Below are positions 20,821 to 28,908 of a stretch of 64,000 bases of DNA, piece after piece. Each line of letters starts with the position of its first letter. The first letter of the stretch is position 1. This DNA is from CAYWMQ01 sp964459635 (GTDB lineage: Bacteria; Patescibacteriota; Minisyncoccia; Phycocordibacterales; UBA12088). The position numbers and the translations under genes are program-made. The notes beneath the pieces were generated by a model. The model made no database searches. It worked only from the letters and a program-made list of their open reading frames with translations, and was not told the DNA's origin. The stretch is from assembly GCA_964459635.1 (NCBI GenBank), contig CAYWMQ010000002.1:10810-74809 (forward strand). The letters run 5' to 3'.

Positions 20821-22095
20821 CTAATACTCCCGGATGGAGATTTGTGCGTCTATCTTGCGTACGAGGTCGAGCACGACCGACACGACAATGAGAAGAGCGG
20901 TGCCGCCTATGGCATAGGCCTGAGAGCCCGTAATAGCCTGCATACCGAGCGGCAACACTGCGATAGCCCCGAGGAAGAGTGCGCCCACGAGAGTGATGCG
21001 TGTAAGGATGTTCGCAAGATACGCTGCGGTGGCACCGCCGGGCCGTACGCCGGGAATGAACGCGCCCGACTTCTGCAGATTCGTGCTGATAGACTGCGGA
21101 TCAAAGGTGACAGCGGTGTAGAAGTAGGTGAATAGCACCACAAATATGAAGTACAGGCCGGCATAGAGCCACTGTATCTGGAAATACGTGAGCGCCTGCT
21201 GCGCAAAGGCGGCCACCTGCGGCTGGTCCACGGTAACGAGGAAGTTCAGGAGCATCTGCGGAAACAGCAGTATGGAAAGCGCAAAGATGATGGGAATGAC
21301 ACCGGCTTGGTTGACCCGGAGCGGCAGGTATGTGGACACGCCACCATAGCTCTTGCCTCCGCGCACCTGCTTGGCGTAGGTGATAGGTACGGGACGCTCC
21401 GCTTCCGTGATGGTCACCACCGCGGCGGTGACCGCAATAGCTGCCACAACAACGCCCAGGTAGAGGGGTATCTGTGACGGATCGTAATTGAAAAGCACCT
21501 GGCTTGCGGTGGTTGGAAGCGCCGCAACGATACCCGCAAAGATGAGTACGGACACGCCGTTCCCTATGCCAAACTCACTGATGAGCTCACCTATCCACAT
21601 GAGGAGTATCGAGCCGGCCGCAACCACAGTGACGTTAACGACAAAGGAGAAGAGCGTGAGGTCGGTCACGATACCCTGACGGGAAAGGAGCATAAGGAAG
21701 CCGAACGCCTGCACGAACGCGAGCGGCACGGTGAGATACCGCGCGTACTGGGTAAATTTCTGGCGTCCCGCTTCACCTTCTTCCGTGTAGAGCGCCTTCA
21801 CCTGCGGTGACATGATGGTGAGGAGCTGCATGATGATGGACGCCGTGATGTACGGACCCACACCAAGCATGACGATCGACAAATTGGAAAGGCCGCCACC
21901 CGAGAATATGTTCAGGAGGCCAAGGAACTGGTTGTTTGCAAAAAAAGCTTCAAGCTGTGTGACGTCCACGCCCGGAATCGGTATGGTAGCGAGCGCGCGG
22001 AAGACTACGAGCGCGCCGAGCAAAAAAAGAATGCGCATCCGCAGATTGGAATCCGCAAGTATGAGCCTGATGCGCTGCATGAACGTACTGAACAT
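20821..22095 (-). CDS. secY: Protein translocase subunit SecY
   Basis: 424 residues, ten predicted transmembrane helices. Plug region and TM2a motif with GLLNIFSGGGLSNLSIVMLG, PYITASIIMQLL, the cytoplasmic loop TEAERPVPITYAKQVRGGKSYGG and the C-terminal RKIDAQISIREY are standard SecY. Forms the channel for Sec export together with SecE/SecG. Located after rplO with a 53-nt gap, as in the spc operon. Confidence 0.97.
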   Translation of the reverse strand: MFSTFMQRIRLILADSNLRMRILFLLGALVVFRALATIPIPGVDVTQLEAFFANNQFLGLLNIFSGGGLSNLSIVMLGVGPYITASIIMQLLTIMSPQVKALYTEEGEAGRQKFTQYARYLTVPLAFVQAFGFLMLLSRQGIVTDLTLFSFVVNVTVVAAGSILLMWIGELISEFGIGNGVSVLIFAGIVAALPTTASQVLFNYDPSQIPLYLGVVVAAIAVTAAVVTITEAERPVPITYAKQVRGGKSYGGVSTYLPLRVNQAGVIPIIFALSILLFPQMLLNFLVTVDQPQVAAFAQQALTYFQIQWLYAGLYFIFVVLFTYFYTAVTFDPQSISTNLQKSGAFIPGVRPGGATAAYLANILTRITLVGALFLGAIAVLPLGMQAITGSQAYAIGGTALLIVVSVVLDLVRKIDAQISIREY

Positions 22096-22148
22096 AAATT
22101 GCTGGATGTGGCGCTCACACGTCGGGCACCGGAATACTCACACAAAAA

Positions 22149-22598
22149 CTATAACACGTCACCGCCCGCTTTGCGTACCGCTTCGCCCGCCGCAGCGGAA
22201 AGGGAGCAGCCTGCGACAGTGAGCCGCTTTGTGAGTGCGCCTGTGGCAAGTATTTTCACTTCGGGAAGTACACCGGATGCACGCGAGATGAGCCCCTTGG
22301 ACGCGAGGGTCTTCGGATCCACACGGTCGCCCGCCGCAAACACACGCTCAAGCGCCGCAAGCGAAACGGGCGTAGGCTTCACGCGGCCACTATGCACCGT
22401 ACGTGCGCGATTTTTTCCGTGACCGCGACGCTTCGGGATCTTCTTGATAATGTCGCGCTCCACGGGACGTATCTTGCGCCCTGCACGAGCCTTCTGGCCT
22501 TTATGCCCGCGACCGGATGTTTTGCCACGCTTTCCGCCACGCCCGATGCGGCGCGCTCCTTTGTTCGTGGCTGGTTTGGTGATGTCGTGCTGTTGCAT
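22149..22598 (-). CDS. rplO: Ribosomal protein L15
   Basis: 149 residues. Glycine-rich basic N-terminus ARRIGRGGKRGKTSGRGHKGQ followed by the L15 C-terminal fold (VDPKTLASKGLISRASGVLPEVKILATG). 23S rRNA binder of the large-subunit interior. It follows rpsE directly with an 11-nt gap: the L30 gene usually found between them is missing. Confidence 0.96.
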   Translation of the reverse strand: MQQHDITKPATNKGARRIGRGGKRGKTSGRGHKGQKARAGRKIRPVERDIIKKIPKRRGHGKNRARTVHSGRVKPTPVSLAALERVFAAGDRVDPKTLASKGLISRASGVLPEVKILATGALTKRLTVAGCSLSAAAGEAVRKAGGDVL

Positions 22599-22609
22599 GG
22601 TAGTGGGCT

Positions 22610-23218
22610 TTACTGCACCTCTTTACGAGCAGCCTTGGCTTCGGGGGCTGCCGCCTTGCGACGGCGCGGCGTAAGTCGCGACAGCGCAAGAGTGGTCGCA
22701 CGCGCGTTGTTCAGATGATTCTTGCTGCGCGAGAGGATCTTGCCGGAAACATTGCGCAGGCCCGCAAGCTCAAGTACGGTGCGTACGGCAGACCCGGCCT
22801 TGAGGCCCTTCCCGGGCGCAGGCATAAGCAGCACCTGAGACGCTGCATACTTGGCAGCCGACTCGTGCGGTATGGAGCCCTCATCGGTAATAGGTACGCG
22901 CACCAAATGCTTCTTTGCATCGCGCGTTGCCTTTTCAATGGCGAGCGCCGTGTCCATGGCCTTACCGAGCCCCACGCCCACCTGACCGCGACCATTGCCT
23001 ATGACCACCGCCACACTGAACGCGAAGCGACGACCTCCCGCGACCACGCGTGTGACACGACGGATGGAGAGGAGTTTGTTGTCAAACTCGCTGCGTGCGC
23101 GCGGCTCACGCGCCCTGCGTGGTCGGCGCGGCATGCGCTCACCGCCGCGGCCACCGCGTGGCGCTTCCGCCGGGCTCTCCCCTTGTCGCGCTTTCGTCTG
23201 TACAGGTGTGTCTGTCAT
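22610..23218 (-). CDS. rpsE: Ribosomal protein S5
   Basis: 202 residues. N-terminal Arg/Gly/Pro-rich extension (about 1-45), double-stranded RNA-binding domain with RVTRVVAGGRRFAFSVAVV and GNGRGQVGVGLGKA, then C-domain with GTGVRA-like AGSAVRTVLELAGL and RSKNHLNNARATTLALSRL. Part of the 30S mRNA-entry site and fidelity centre. Confidence 0.96.
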   Translation of the reverse strand: MTDTPVQTKARQGESPAEAPRGGRGGERMPRRPRRAREPRARSEFDNKLLSIRRVTRVVAGGRRFAFSVAVVIGNGRGQVGVGLGKAMDTALAIEKATRDAKKHLVRVPITDEGSIPHESAAKYAASQVLLMPAPGKGLKAGSAVRTVLELAGLRNVSGKILSRSKNHLNNARATTLALSRLTPRRRKAAAPEAKAARKEVQ

Positions 23219-23229
23219 GGTGAGTATGT

Positions 23230-23580
23230 TTAAAGCTGCAGGCCGCCCTCGCGTGCACCCTCCGCCACTTCACGTATCGCGCCCGCGTACAGGAAGCCGC
23301 CTCGGTCAAAGACCACACACTCAATGCCGGCCTTCTTTGCGCGTGACGCTATCTCTTCACCCACCGCACGTGCGCGTGCGCGCAAACCTTCCGCCTTGAC
23401 CGTCCGCGTGTTTGCCGCCGCCAGGGTGCGACCGGCTGCATCGTCAATAAGCTGCGCGTAGAGTGCCGTGTTGCTCCTGAAGACCGCCAGACGCGGGCGC
23501 TCCGCCGTACCTGCAATGTTCGCGCGTATGCGTGCGTGACGACGTGTCCTTTTTTCTGTTTTTGGATTGCCGGTGGCCAT
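23230..23580 (-). CDS. rplR: Ribosomal protein L18
   Basis: 116 residues. RRHARIRANIAGTAERPRLAVFRSN is the L18 signature, with YAQLIDDAAGRTLAAANT and the C-terminal VFDRGGFLYAGAIREVAEGARE. Binds 5S rRNA together with L5. spc-operon position. Confidence 0.96.
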   Translation of the reverse strand: MATGNPKTEKRTRRHARIRANIAGTAERPRLAVFRSNTALYAQLIDDAAGRTLAAANTRTVKAEGLRARARAVGEEIASRAKKAGIECVVFDRGGFLYAGAIREVAEGAREGGLQL

Positions 23581-23586
23581 AGTACG

Positions 23587-24120
23587 CTATGAAGCTTTCT
23601 TACCCTGCTTACGGCGGATAACCTCGTCGCTGTAGCGGAAGCCCTTGCCCTTGTACGGCTCAGGCTTCTTGATAGCGCGAATGTTCGCTGCAAACTGGCC
23701 GAGTGCGTCCTTGTCAATGGAGGTCATGGTGAGCTCGTTCTTCTCTGCAGCTGCGGTAATGCCGGCGGGAATAGCGACCTTGACTTGGTGTGAAAAACCC
23801 ACGTTCAAGGTAAGCTCGCTTCCCGCGACAGCCATACGGTAGCCTACACCCTCGAGAATGAGCTTCTTTGTGTACGGCGTACGGACACCGGTGAGCATGT
23901 TGCGCACATGCGCCGCATAGGTACCCCAAAGCGCGCGGGCAAGCTTCGTCTCGTTCTTCGGGCTCACCTGCACCTCACTGCCGGAGACCACCACCTCCAC
24001 GTACGGATGGATGGGCTTGGAAAGCTCACCCTTCGGTCCTTTCACGCTCAAGACACCGTCCGAGACGCGCACTTCGGTACCTGAAGGAATGGTTGTTGGT
24101 CGTTTACCTATTCTGCTCAT
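23587..24120 (-). CDS. rplF: Ribosomal protein L6
   Basis: 177 residues from ATG 24120 (MSRIGKRP). Two alpha/beta repeats; SRIGKRPTTIPSGTEVRVSD, and C-terminal GKGFRYSDEVIRRKQGKKAS (PYKGKG(I/F)RY signature). A frame upstream to 24363 overlaps rpsH and is rejected. Supports the elongation-factor site at the base of the L7/L12 stalk. Confidence 0.96.
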   Translation of the reverse strand: MSRIGKRPTTIPSGTEVRVSDGVLSVKGPKGELSKPIHPYVEVVVSGSEVQVSPKNETKLARALWGTYAAHVRNMLTGVRTPYTKKLILEGVGYRMAVAGSELTLNVGFSHQVKVAIPAGITAAAEKNELTMTSIDKDALGQFAANIRAIKKPEPYKGKGFRYSDEVIRRKQGKKAS

Positions 24121-24142
24121 ACTAGTAGTGAAGCGTGTCGTG

Positions 24143-24532
24143 TTACCAGATCTCAAACAAAAGCTCTCCGCCAACCTTTTCGCGTTTTGCCTCCTCGCCT
24201 GAAAGCACACCTTTCGGGGTTGAGACATAGAGCGTACCTGTACCGCCTCGTACGGACTGTATATCGGTAGCCCCCGCGTAGACGCGACACCCGGGCTTGG
24301 ACACGCGGCGCACGTCATTAAAGCGGTACTTCCCCGAGTCCGACCGTGCGAGCGTAAGCTCAAGCGTACGATGTGCCTTCTTTCCGCGCTTGGCTACCTC
24401 GCTCACAATACCGCGTTCGCGCAGCTTCTCCGCTATAGCGGCCTTTATGTTCGAAAGAGGTACTACGACCACGTCCTTTCCGGCAAGGCGGGCGGTCTTG
24501 AGGCGATTGATCATGTCTGCGATGGGATCCAT
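24143..24532 (-). CDS. rpsH: Ribosomal protein S8
   Basis: 129 residues from ATG 24532 (MDPIADMINRLKTA). Conserved C-terminal GGTGTLYVSTPKGVLSGEEA (STS.G..t...A type motif). Binds the central domain of 16S rRNA; in E. coli it is the spc-operon repressor. An extension to 24820 overlaps rpsN and is rejected. Confidence 0.96.
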   Translation of the reverse strand: MDPIADMINRLKTARLAGKDVVVVPLSNIKAAIAEKLRERGIVSEVAKRGKKAHRTLELTLARSDSGKYRFNDVRRVSKPGCRVYAGATDIQSVRGGTGTLYVSTPKGVLSGEEAKREKVGGELLFEIW

Positions 24533-24584
24533 GGTGAGGTGAAGTATGAGGTACTGGTATGGGAATAGGCAATGTGTCGGCGAA

Positions 24585-24770
24585 CTACCAGCTGCTTTTC
24601 TTAACGCCCGGAAGGAAGCCTTCGTTGGCGAGTTCGCGGAAACAGATGCGGCACATATCGAAGTCGCGCATAAAACCACGGCCGCGGCCACAGCGGAAGC
24701 AGCGATTGGTAGCCCGTGTCGTAAACTTGGGCTTCTTTTGCGAACGGGCGATGACTGATTTCTTTGCCAT
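24585..24770 (-). CDS. rpsN: Ribosomal protein S14, zinc type
   Basis: 61 residues. The short zinc-binding form: CFRCGRGRGFMRDFDMCRIC contains CxxC-x12-CxxC, and the C-terminus reads FRELANEGFLPGVKKSSW. Start MAKKSVIARSQKKPKF at 24770. Assembles the 30S head. Confidence 0.95.
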   Translation of the reverse strand: MAKKSVIARSQKKPKFTTRATNRCFRCGRGRGFMRDFDMCRICFRELANEGFLPGVKKSSW

Positions 24771-24915
24771 GTGATTCTCTGTGGTGTATGTGGTACGTAG
24801 CCTGTGTACCTTCTCCTCACGTACGGATATCGAAATAAAAACGCTCACCTCCGAGCTTGGCGCATAGTAGCAGTATCGTTCCAGACTGTCAACGCGACAG
24901 CCGGCACGACATACC

Positions 24916-25452
24916 CTATCGCTCACGCAAGGGCAAACCGATATGTCGCAGGTATGCCTCCGCCTCGCCTCGCGTCTTTGCGGTGGTCACGAGGGTCACC
25001 GCAAAACCGAACACATCGCGCTGCTCCTCGTCGGCCGTCTCCGGGAAAATGGTGTGCTCACTCACGCCTATCGTGACGTTCCCCACCTCATCGATGGCTT
25101 TGGGAGAAAGGCCGCGGAAGTCGCGCGTGCGCGGAAAGGCGATGTGTATGAGCTTGTCTACAAAGTCGCGCATGCGTGCGCCGCGCAAGGTGATCTGGTA
25201 CCCCACCACGTCACCCTGGCGCACCTTGAAAGACGCGATGGACTTCTTCGCACCGCGTGCAGCGGGCTTCTGTCCGGTAATACGCGCCAGTCTGTCTTGT
25301 ATGAGCTCGATCTTTTTCGGGTCCGCCACTTTGCCCACCCCCACCGAGATTACCGCCTTTACGAGCTTGGGTGTTTGCATGGTGTTCTTGTACCCGTGCG
25401 TTTCGCGGAGCGCATCGTACACCGTCTTTTGTTTTTCGATGAGTGAAGCCAT
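24916..25452 (-). CDS. rplE: Ribosomal protein L5
   Basis: 178 residues. Signature VKAVISVGVGKVADPKKIE, RITGQKPAARGAKKSIASFKVRQGD, and TLRGARMRDFVDKLIHIAFPRTRDFRGL. Binds 5S rRNA and contacts tRNA in the P site. spc-operon position, 3 nt after rplX. Confidence 0.96.
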   Translation of the reverse strand: MASLIEKQKTVYDALRETHGYKNTMQTPKLVKAVISVGVGKVADPKKIELIQDRLARITGQKPAARGAKKSIASFKVRQGDVVGYQITLRGARMRDFVDKLIHIAFPRTRDFRGLSPKAIDEVGNVTIGVSEHTIFPETADEEQRDVFGFAVTLVTTAKTRGEAEAYLRHIGLPLRER

Positions 25453-25455
25453 GGT

Positions 25456-25770
25456 TTATGAGGAAAGTTTCGCGCCGCTCTTTTTTGCGATGCGTACACG
25501 TTTATCGTTTTCTTTGGACACTCCAACGCGCGTGGCTTTGCCGGACTTTGGGTCGCGGAGCCCCACGTTTGACACATGAATGGGCGCAGCAAACTCAATA
25601 ATGCCCCCGCCCTGCTTTGTTTGCTTGTTGGTCTTGCGGTGGCGCTTGTGGACATTGACGCCCTCCACCACCACCTGATCGGTGGCAGGCAGTGCGCGGA
25701 GCACAGTACCGCTCTTCCCGCGGTCCTTGCCTGCTCGTATGATGACTGTGTCTCCTTTTCTTATTTTCAT
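25456..25770 (-). CDS. rplX: Ribosomal protein L24
   Basis: 104 residues. N-terminal KOW motif KIRKGDTVIIRAGKDRGKSG and VVVEGVNVHKRHRKTNKQ. One of the two assembly initiators of the 50S subunit. Start ATG 25770; upstream is the hairpin-type spacer element to rplN. Confidence 0.95.
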   Translation of the reverse strand: MKIRKGDTVIIRAGKDRGKSGTVLRALPATDQVVVEGVNVHKRHRKTNKQTKQGGGIIEFAAPIHVSNVGLRDPKSGKATRVGVSKENDKRVRIAKKSGAKLSS

Positions 25771-25801
25771 ACTGTAGTGATACAAATGCGACTCCTCGTT
25801 A

Positions 25802-25950
25802 CCCGATACCAATCAACGAATGTGTACTTGTCCCGCCGTAGCTCGTTTGCGAAGGGGGGGGCGAATGCTGCGAATAGATCCACCTATCTTGCTCTGACGC
25901 TGTGATCCATTCGTTGCATTCGTACCGTACTCGTGTAATTCGTATTGTGT
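25802..25950. repeat. ACGAATG hairpin element, copy b (rplN-rplX spacer)
   Basis: Left arm CGATACCAATCAACGAATG and right arm with CATTCGTTGCATTCGTAC ... AATTCGTATTGTG are roughly inverted, filling the 179-nt spacer. The middle holds a G8 run and another GCGAATGCTGCGAATAG piece. Confidence 0.6.
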
Positions 25951-26321
25951 TATAGAACTTCCGGTGCCATGCTCGCTATCTTCTGGTACCCCATCTCGCC
26001 AAGCTCGCGCGGGACGGGGCCGAACACGCGGTTGGCGCGGGGCTCTTTCTTTGCCTTGTCCACGATAACTACGGCGTTCTCATCAAAGCGGATGTAGCTT
26101 CCGTCCTTGCGGCGGAACGGCTGCGCACTGCGCACCACCACCGCTGTGAGGACGTCCTTTTTCTTCACCGCCTTGCGCGGCTCTGCCACCTGCACGGAAA
26201 GAATAAGCAGATCACCAATGCGCGCGTAGCGTCTTTTGCTGCCGCCAAGTATCTTAAAGACGCGTCCGACCTTTGCGCCGGTGTTGTCTGCTATTTTGAC
26301 GATGGATTGTGGCTGGATCAT
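25950..26321 (-). CDS. rplN: Ribosomal protein L14
   Basis: 123 residues. MIQPQSIVKIADNTGAKVG, KKKDVLTAVVVRSAQPFRRKDG and AVVIVDKAKKEPRANRVFGPVPRELG are the L14 signature. Contacts S12 across the subunit interface. Confidence 0.97.
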   Translation of the reverse strand: MIQPQSIVKIADNTGAKVGRVFKILGGSKRRYARIGDLLILSVQVAEPRKAVKKKDVLTAVVVRSAQPFRRKDGSYIRFDENAVVIVDKAKKEPRANRVFGPVPRELGEMGYQKIASMAPEVL

Positions 26322-26386
26322 GGATGAGTTTTGAGTGTAGAGTGGTCAGTGTAGAGCGCTCTGTCCTGTTGCGTGGTGCAAGCGAC

Positions 26387-26650
26387 TTATCGAACAACAG
26401 TGAAGTGCTTCAGCTTACTCATCGGACGGCACTCGCGGATGGTGACCTTGTCGCCCTCTTTTGCGGTGTTGCCCGCATCGTGTACATGGTAGCGCTTCAC
26501 GCGCGAAATAAACTTGCGGTACTTCGGGTGCTTCACAAAGCGTGTCACCGCCACCACCACGGTATCTTTCATCTTTGCGGACACCACCACGCCCGTAAGC
26601 GTGCGGGGTGTCGTAGGTGCGGCGGTGCTTTGTGTGTTGGGAGTATTCAT
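26387..26650 (-). CDS. rpsQ: Ribosomal protein S17
   Basis: 87 residues. OB fold with LTGVVVSAKMKDTVVVAVTR, HPKYRKFISRVKRYHVHDAGN and GDKVTIRECRPMSKLKHFTVV. Binds the 5' domain of 16S rRNA. Confidence 0.96.
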   Translation of the reverse strand: MNTPNTQSTAAPTTPRTLTGVVVSAKMKDTVVVAVTRFVKHPKYRKFISRVKRYHVHDAGNTAKEGDKVTIRECRPMSKLKHFTVVR

Positions 26651-26667
26651 GGGAAATGATACGAGAG

Positions 26668-26892
26668 CTATGCTACCTCTTCGGCCACCTCAGGTGCCGT
26701 GGCAGGCGTAGTGGCTTTTTTGGTCAAGATGCGCGCGATCGTCCTGCGGAGTATGCGGCCTTCTTTTGTGTTACGCACGCGACTGCCCGCCTGACCAAAA
26801 CGAAACTGACGCAATGCCTCGCGCTTTTCAGCCAAAAGCTTGCCAAGGTCGTCGGCGCTCATCTTTTCCAGCTCTTTCATGTGCTTGTTCAT
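26668..26892 (-). CDS. rpmC: Ribosomal protein L29
   Basis: 74 residues from ATG 26892 (MNKHMKELEKMS). Two-helix protein with DLGKLLAEKREALRQFRF and RNTKEGRILRRTIARILT, plus an Ala/Thr/Glu tail. Sits near the peptide exit. Operon order rplP-rpmC-rpsQ is canonical. Confidence 0.93.
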   Translation of the reverse strand: MNKHMKELEKMSADDLGKLLAEKREALRQFRFGQAGSRVRNTKEGRILRRTIARILTKKATTPATAPEVAEEVA

Positions 26893-26955
26893 ATGTTCTA
26901 CAGGTGAGTGCTTGAATGGTATAGCACGCGCGCGCCTTTGCTGCAACGTGTCACA

Positions 26956-27375
26956 CTATGCACGGCTCGCGAAGCGTACGGCAACAGGCAGCTTTGCGCC
27001 CGCTTTCCGCAGGGCTTCCTTCGCTACGGCTTCGGAAACGCCGTCCACTTCAAACAGTACGCGCCCGGGAAGCACTTCAACCTCGTACGCCTCGACATCG
27101 CCCTTGCCCTTACCCATACCAACCTCGGCAGCCTTCTGCGTATATGGGCGGTCAGGGAAAATGCGAATCCATGTGCGGCCGTTCTTTCCCAGTGCGCGAC
27201 TGATGGTGCGACGGGCGGCCTCTATCTGATTGCTGCGGATGCGGCCCTGCTCGGTGGCCTTGATGGCAAAAGAGCCGAACGAAACCTCCGTGCCGCGCGT
27301 GGCCGCGTGACGGTACTGCAAGGCGTTGCGCCCGCGGTGCCATTTACGAAACTTTACTTTTTTGGGAAGCAGCAT
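26956..27375 (-). CDS. rplP: Ribosomal protein L16
   Basis: 139 residues. LLPKKVKFRKWHRGRNALQY start, SFGSFAIKATEQGRIRSNQIEAAR, WIRIFPDRPYTQKAAEVGMGKGKGDVE, VLPGRVLFEVDGVS. Shapes the A-site tRNA pocket of 50S. Confidence 0.97.
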   Translation of the reverse strand: MLLPKKVKFRKWHRGRNALQYRHAATRGTEVSFGSFAIKATEQGRIRSNQIEAARRTISRALGKNGRTWIRIFPDRPYTQKAAEVGMGKGKGDVEAYEVEVLPGRVLFEVDGVSEAVAKEALRKAGAKLPVAVRFASRA

Positions 27376-27385
27376 GGTGGTGGTG

Positions 27386-28060
27386 TTACGCGTTTTCTTC
27401 GCCCTCGAATATCTCGCCCTTGTATATCCAAACTTTCACCCCAATGAGACCGGTGTATGCGATGTATGCCTCCGCGCGCGCAAAGTCTACGTCCGCGCGA
27501 AGCGTCTGGAGCGGCACGCGCCCGCGCTTGATCTCTTCGCTTCGGCTCATTTCGCTGCCGCCGATGCGGCCGGAAATGCCGATGCGCACGCCCAATACAC
27601 CCCTGTTGGCCATCACCTTGTCGACCGTCTGCTTGAGGACGCGGCGAAACGGCATGCGCTTTTCAAGACCCTCAGCCACCATTTCGGCGACTATCTGCGC
27701 GTTTGCCTCGGGATTGCGCACCTCTTCGATATCAAACTTAACCTCTGCCGTATCGCCCGGTGAGAGCGTCGCCAGTTTCTTTGCTATTTCCTTTCGTATA
27801 CGCTGAGCACCTTCGCCTGAGCGACCGATGATGAGGCCCGGACGCGCCGTCTTCACGATGATGCGCAGTATGCCGGCGTTGCGCTCTATCTCGATAGACG
27901 CAACGTACATGCCCTTGAGGCGCTTTTTGAGCCACTCACGGAGGAGTGTATCAGCACGAAGGTACTGCTTGTACTGCTTGCCGTCACGCACAAACCAGCG
28001 GCTCTTCCAGTCGCGTATGATGCCGATGCGTATGCCGTATGGATGTGCGATGTGAGTCAT
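27386..28060 (-). CDS. rpsC: Ribosomal protein S3
   Basis: 224 residues. THIAHPYGIRIGIIRDWKSRW, KH domain with GLIIGRSGEGAQRIRKE (GxxG loop), C-terminal domain with RGVLGVRIGISGRIGGSEMSRSE. Part of the mRNA entry tunnel helicase. Confidence 0.97.
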   Translation of the reverse strand: MTHIAHPYGIRIGIIRDWKSRWFVRDGKQYKQYLRADTLLREWLKKRLKGMYVASIEIERNAGILRIIVKTARPGLIIGRSGEGAQRIRKEIAKKLATLSPGDTAEVKFDIEEVRNPEANAQIVAEMVAEGLEKRMPFRRVLKQTVDKVMANRGVLGVRIGISGRIGGSEMSRSEEIKRGRVPLQTLRADVDFARAEAYIAYTGLIGVKVWIYKGEIFEGEENA

Positions 28061-28065
28061 AGAAG

Positions 28066-28107
28066 CGAGTAGAAAGTAGGAAGTAGCAAGTAGTAAGCAG
28101 CGCGGGA
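28066..28107. repeat. AGTAG microrepeat spacer rplV-rpsC
   Basis: Run of near-repeats of AGTAG/AAGTAG (AAGTAGGAAGTAGCAAGTAG) filling the spacer; on the coding strand this is a CTACTT-rich pyrimidine tract. Similar AGTG/AGTAG-rich tracts precede ndk, the 7424 gene, rplN and lie in the tuf leader. Confidence 0.5.
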
Positions 28108-28452
28108 TTAACGATTTACCGGTTCGCGGTCGCGAAGCTCCACCTTCACATGCGAAGACTCGCGGTTGATGGGGGCGGCGCGACCGAACGCGCGAGGCAT
28201 GTAGCGCGTAAAGGTCAGCCCCTTGTCGGCGGTAATGGTGGACACCACAAGCGACTCGTCCGTGCGGCTCGTGTCTTTCTGTCGTGCATTTGCAGCGGCG
28301 GATGCGATGAGCTTCTTGATGGGAAGCGCGGCCTTCTGCGGCATGTGCGTGAGGAGCGTGAGCGCTTCGTCCACCGTCTTACCGCGCACCACGTCTATGA
28401 CGAGGCGCACCTTGCGCGGAGCTTGTCGATAGTTTTTTAGTGATGCTTTCAT
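28108..28452 (-). CDS. rplV: Ribosomal protein L22
   Basis: 114 residues from ATG 28452 (MKASLKNYRQAPRKVRLV). VDEALTLLTHMPQKAALPIKKLIASA and the C-terminal hairpin RYMPRAFGRAAPINRESSHVKV that lines the exit tunnel. A frame to 28473 adds seven residues and is less likely. Confidence 0.95.
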   Translation of the reverse strand: MKASLKNYRQAPRKVRLVIDVVRGKTVDEALTLLTHMPQKAALPIKKLIASAAANARQKDTSRTDESLVVSTITADKGLTFTRYMPRAFGRAAPINRESSHVKVELRDREPVNR

Positions 28453-28460
28453 GTGATGAT

Positions 28461-28500
28461 GTATTCGCGGCATTCGTACTCATTCGCAGATTCGTATCGT
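28461..28500. repeat. ATTCGT element, copy c (rpsS-rplV spacer)
   Basis: GTATTCGCGGCATTCGTACTCATTCGCAGATTCGTATCGT fills the spacer; this is the complementary orientation of the ACGAATG elements. (Sequence given in pieces: GTATTCGCGGCATTCGTACT then CATTCGCAGATTCGTATCGT.). Confidence 0.6.
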
Positions 28501-28501
28501 G

Positions 28502-28846
28502 CTATTTCTTACCGGTCGTCGTGGCTGCCTTGGCGGCCTTGGCTGCCTGTATCTCGGCGTCCTTGCGCTTCTGCTCAAGCTCCTTCTGGATCTTACCGCC
28601 GTGCCGTAGGAACTTCGTCGTCGGAGAAAACTCGCCAAGCTTGTGGCCCACCATGTCCTCCGTGCAGAGCACCTCCACGTGCGACTTGCCGTTGTGGACG
28701 CCAAACGTGAAGCCGACCATTTCGGGGCTGATGGTGCACGCGCGCGACCACGTGCGAATAACCCCGGTCGTTTGCGGCTTCTTGCCCTCTATCTTTTTCA
28801 AGACACGGGGGTCAACGTATGGTCCTTTCTTGAGTGAGCGTGACAT
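28502..28846 (-). CDS. rpsS: Ribosomal protein S19
   Basis: 114 residues. MSRSLKKGPYVDPRVLKKIE start, RACTISPEMVGFTFGVHNGK, TEDMVGHKLGEFSPTTKFLRHGG; extended Lys/Ala-rich C-terminal helix (about 92-114). 30S head protein near the A site. Confidence 0.96.
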   Translation of the reverse strand: MSRSLKKGPYVDPRVLKKIEGKKPQTTGVIRTWSRACTISPEMVGFTFGVHNGKSHVEVLCTEDMVGHKLGEFSPTTKFLRHGGKIQKELEQKRKDAEIQAAKAAKAATTTGKK

Positions 28847-28908
28847 GGTGTGTGATGACTGTGTGAGGTGCGCCTATACTACGCAACACCCCGAGTATTG
28901 TCAACGAA

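Noticed and set aside
24533..24820. N-terminal extension of S8 (and similarly of L6 to 24363)
   Set aside because: The extensions overlap the neighbouring ribosomal genes in another frame and lack family similarity; the conserved starts lie inside.
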